From NCBI GenBank assembly GCA_947174915.1, contig CAMWKV010000007.1, positions 1-32,220 of the forward strand: DNA of 32,220 nt, read 5' to 3'. Shown here piece by piece: positions 31,436 through 32,220 of the stretch. Source of the stretch: an uncultured Porphyromonadaceae bacterium (GTDB lineage: Bacteria; Bacteroidota; Bacteroidia; Bacteroidales; Muribaculaceae). Below the pieces are notes generated by a model. It ran no database searches and was not told the DNA's origin. It saw only the letters and a program-made list of their open reading frames with translations. How positions within the stretch are numbered: position 1 is the first letter of the stretch; each line of letters starts with the position of its first letter. The position numbers and the translations under genes are program-made.

Positions 31436-32220
31436 ATGAAATTTCTACGCGCTTTAGCTCTCAGTGCCTTATCGGCCGCTTTCGGTGCCATCGCAGCACC
31501 TCCGGCCAACTATTACACCAAGGCAGAGAACAAAAATCAGCGTTCTCTCCTGGAAGCGCTGAGCTCAATCATCTCCAATCATACCACACTATCGTACAAC
31601 TCCCTCAACGACTACTATCCCAAGACGGATGCCTATCCCGACGGTACCCTCTGGGATATATATTCGACCAAGCACTGGAAGCCTTCCGAAAAGTGCGGCA
31701 ACTACAAGAACGTGGGCGACTGTTACAACAAGGAACACTCGTTCCCCAAGAGTTGGTTCGACGGCAGCTCACCCATGTACTCGGACATCATGCACCTCTA
31801 TCCCACCGACGGCAAGGTCAACGGCCAGCGCTCGAACTATCCCTTCGGTGAATGTGCCGGTGGCACCAACCTCGGTTCGAACGGCAGTGTACGCGCCCTC
31901 GGACGTCTCGGTACGAGCACTTTCAGCGGTTACTCAGGCAAGGTATTCGAGCCTGACGACGAGTACAAAGGTGACCTCGCACGTACCTACTTCTACATGG
32001 CCGCATGCTACTATTCCCGCACGGCGTCGTGGCATAGCGATATGCTCGCCGGCAACAACTTCCCCCTCTTCAAACCCTGGGCCATCACCCTCCTTCTCAA
32101 ATGGCACCGCCAGGACCCTGTGAGCGCGCGCGAGACCACCCGCAACGAAGAAATCTACAAGGTACAGAAGAACCGCAATCCCTTCATCGACCATCCCGAA
32201 CTGGCCGAATACATCTGGGG
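31436..32220 (+). CDS. Secreted endonuclease I family nuclease (3' end outside window)
   Basis: About 261 residues are visible. A signal peptide, MKFLRALALSALSAAFGAIAA, precedes an Endonuclease_1-type domain: NKEHSFPKSWFDG, with the catalytic His region, then DIMHLYPTDGKVNGQRSNYPFGE, both hallmarks. LLKWHRQDPVSARETTRNEEIYKVQKNRNPFIDHP is the conserved family end region. Such enzymes are exported non-specific DNases/RNases, possibly for nutrient scavenging. The frame is open to the last base, so extra C-terminal domains (often present in Bacteroidetes) may follow. The ORF track lists only a shadow frame (31629-32123) here. Confidence 0.9.
   Translation, partial: MKFLRALALSALSAAFGAIAAPPANYYTKAENKNQRSLLEALSSIISNHTTLSYNSLNDYYPKTDAYPDGTLWDIYSTKHWKPSEKCGNYKNVGDCYNKEHSFPKSWFDGSSPMYSDIMHLYPTDGKVNGQRSNYPFGECAGGTNLGSNGSVRALGRLGTSTFSGYSGKVFEPDDEYKGDLARTYFYMAACYYSRTASWHSDMLAGNNFPLFKPWAITLLLKWHRQDPVSARETTRNEEIYKVQKNRNPFIDHPELAEYIW

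Noticed and set aside
1-32220. CRISPR array or rRNA genes
   Set aside because: No regularly spaced identical repeats with unique spacers and no rRNA signatures were seen.

Overview
The window looks like a chromosomal segment from a Bacteroidales bacterium, probably near Muribaculaceae. Three things support this. Many genes carry the Bacteroidetes promoter pattern (TTTG or TTG, about 20 bases, then TAnnTTTG). The core proteins are Bacteroidetes-like: RecA, SNF2 helicase, DUF3078-type outer membrane protein, and the order phoH-purC-menG. The core genes are GC-rich, with AT-rich accessory blocks between them. The family placement is inference; no 16S gene is present.

Layout. 1-3983: end of recA, a palindromic intergenic repeat, a SWIM/SNF2 helicase, and convergent trmD. 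4042-7902: first accessory block, with an RloA/RloB-type ATPase-TOPRIM pair (AbiL-like defence) divergent from an XRE regulator plus CoiA-like protein. 7899-14659: core genes, namely a small outer-membrane barrel, dnaX, proB, an SDR oxidoreductase, tRNA-Glu - rpsT - tRNA-Glu, a HAD phosphatase and ribF. 14689-22213: an AT-richer genomic island inserted between ribF and the next core gene. 22232-27448: minus-strand run phoH-purC-menG-DUF3078 protein and two exported proteins. 27610-29015: orphan MNT nucleotidyltransferase and an auto-inhibited Fic protein with an operator. About 29200-30050: a candidate replication origin (oriC) with twelve exact DnaA boxes TTATC(A/T)ACA. 30171-32220: proA and a truncated endonuclease I gene.

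The island is the most novel part. It has 26-bp imperfect direct repeats at its two edges (24/26 identical). A 6.1-kb inner segment is bracketed by 39-bp inverted repeats (36/39 identical). Each inverted repeat contains the 3' end and stop codon of an unrecognised 50-residue protein family ending VQESI. Two intact members lie inside the segment (32/50 identical, gap-free), although the ORF track shows one only as a longer ORF and misses the other. The island also holds an XRE-ImmA/IrrE gene followed by a PIN toxin gene cut to 46 codons. It contains a tightly packed five-gene operon: a DUF559/PD-(D/E)xK-like nuclease, a coiled-coil protein, a protein with two internal repeats, a 39-residue membrane peptide and a 53-residue basic peptide. 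Further contents are a one-domain GIY-YIG nuclease, an IS1595-type transposase remnant, and an unrecognised pair made of a soluble protein and a multi-pass membrane protein. No integrase or intact transposase was found.

Proline synthesis genes proB and proA are both present but about 19 kb apart. Most functional calls come from motifs read by eye; no database search was possible.
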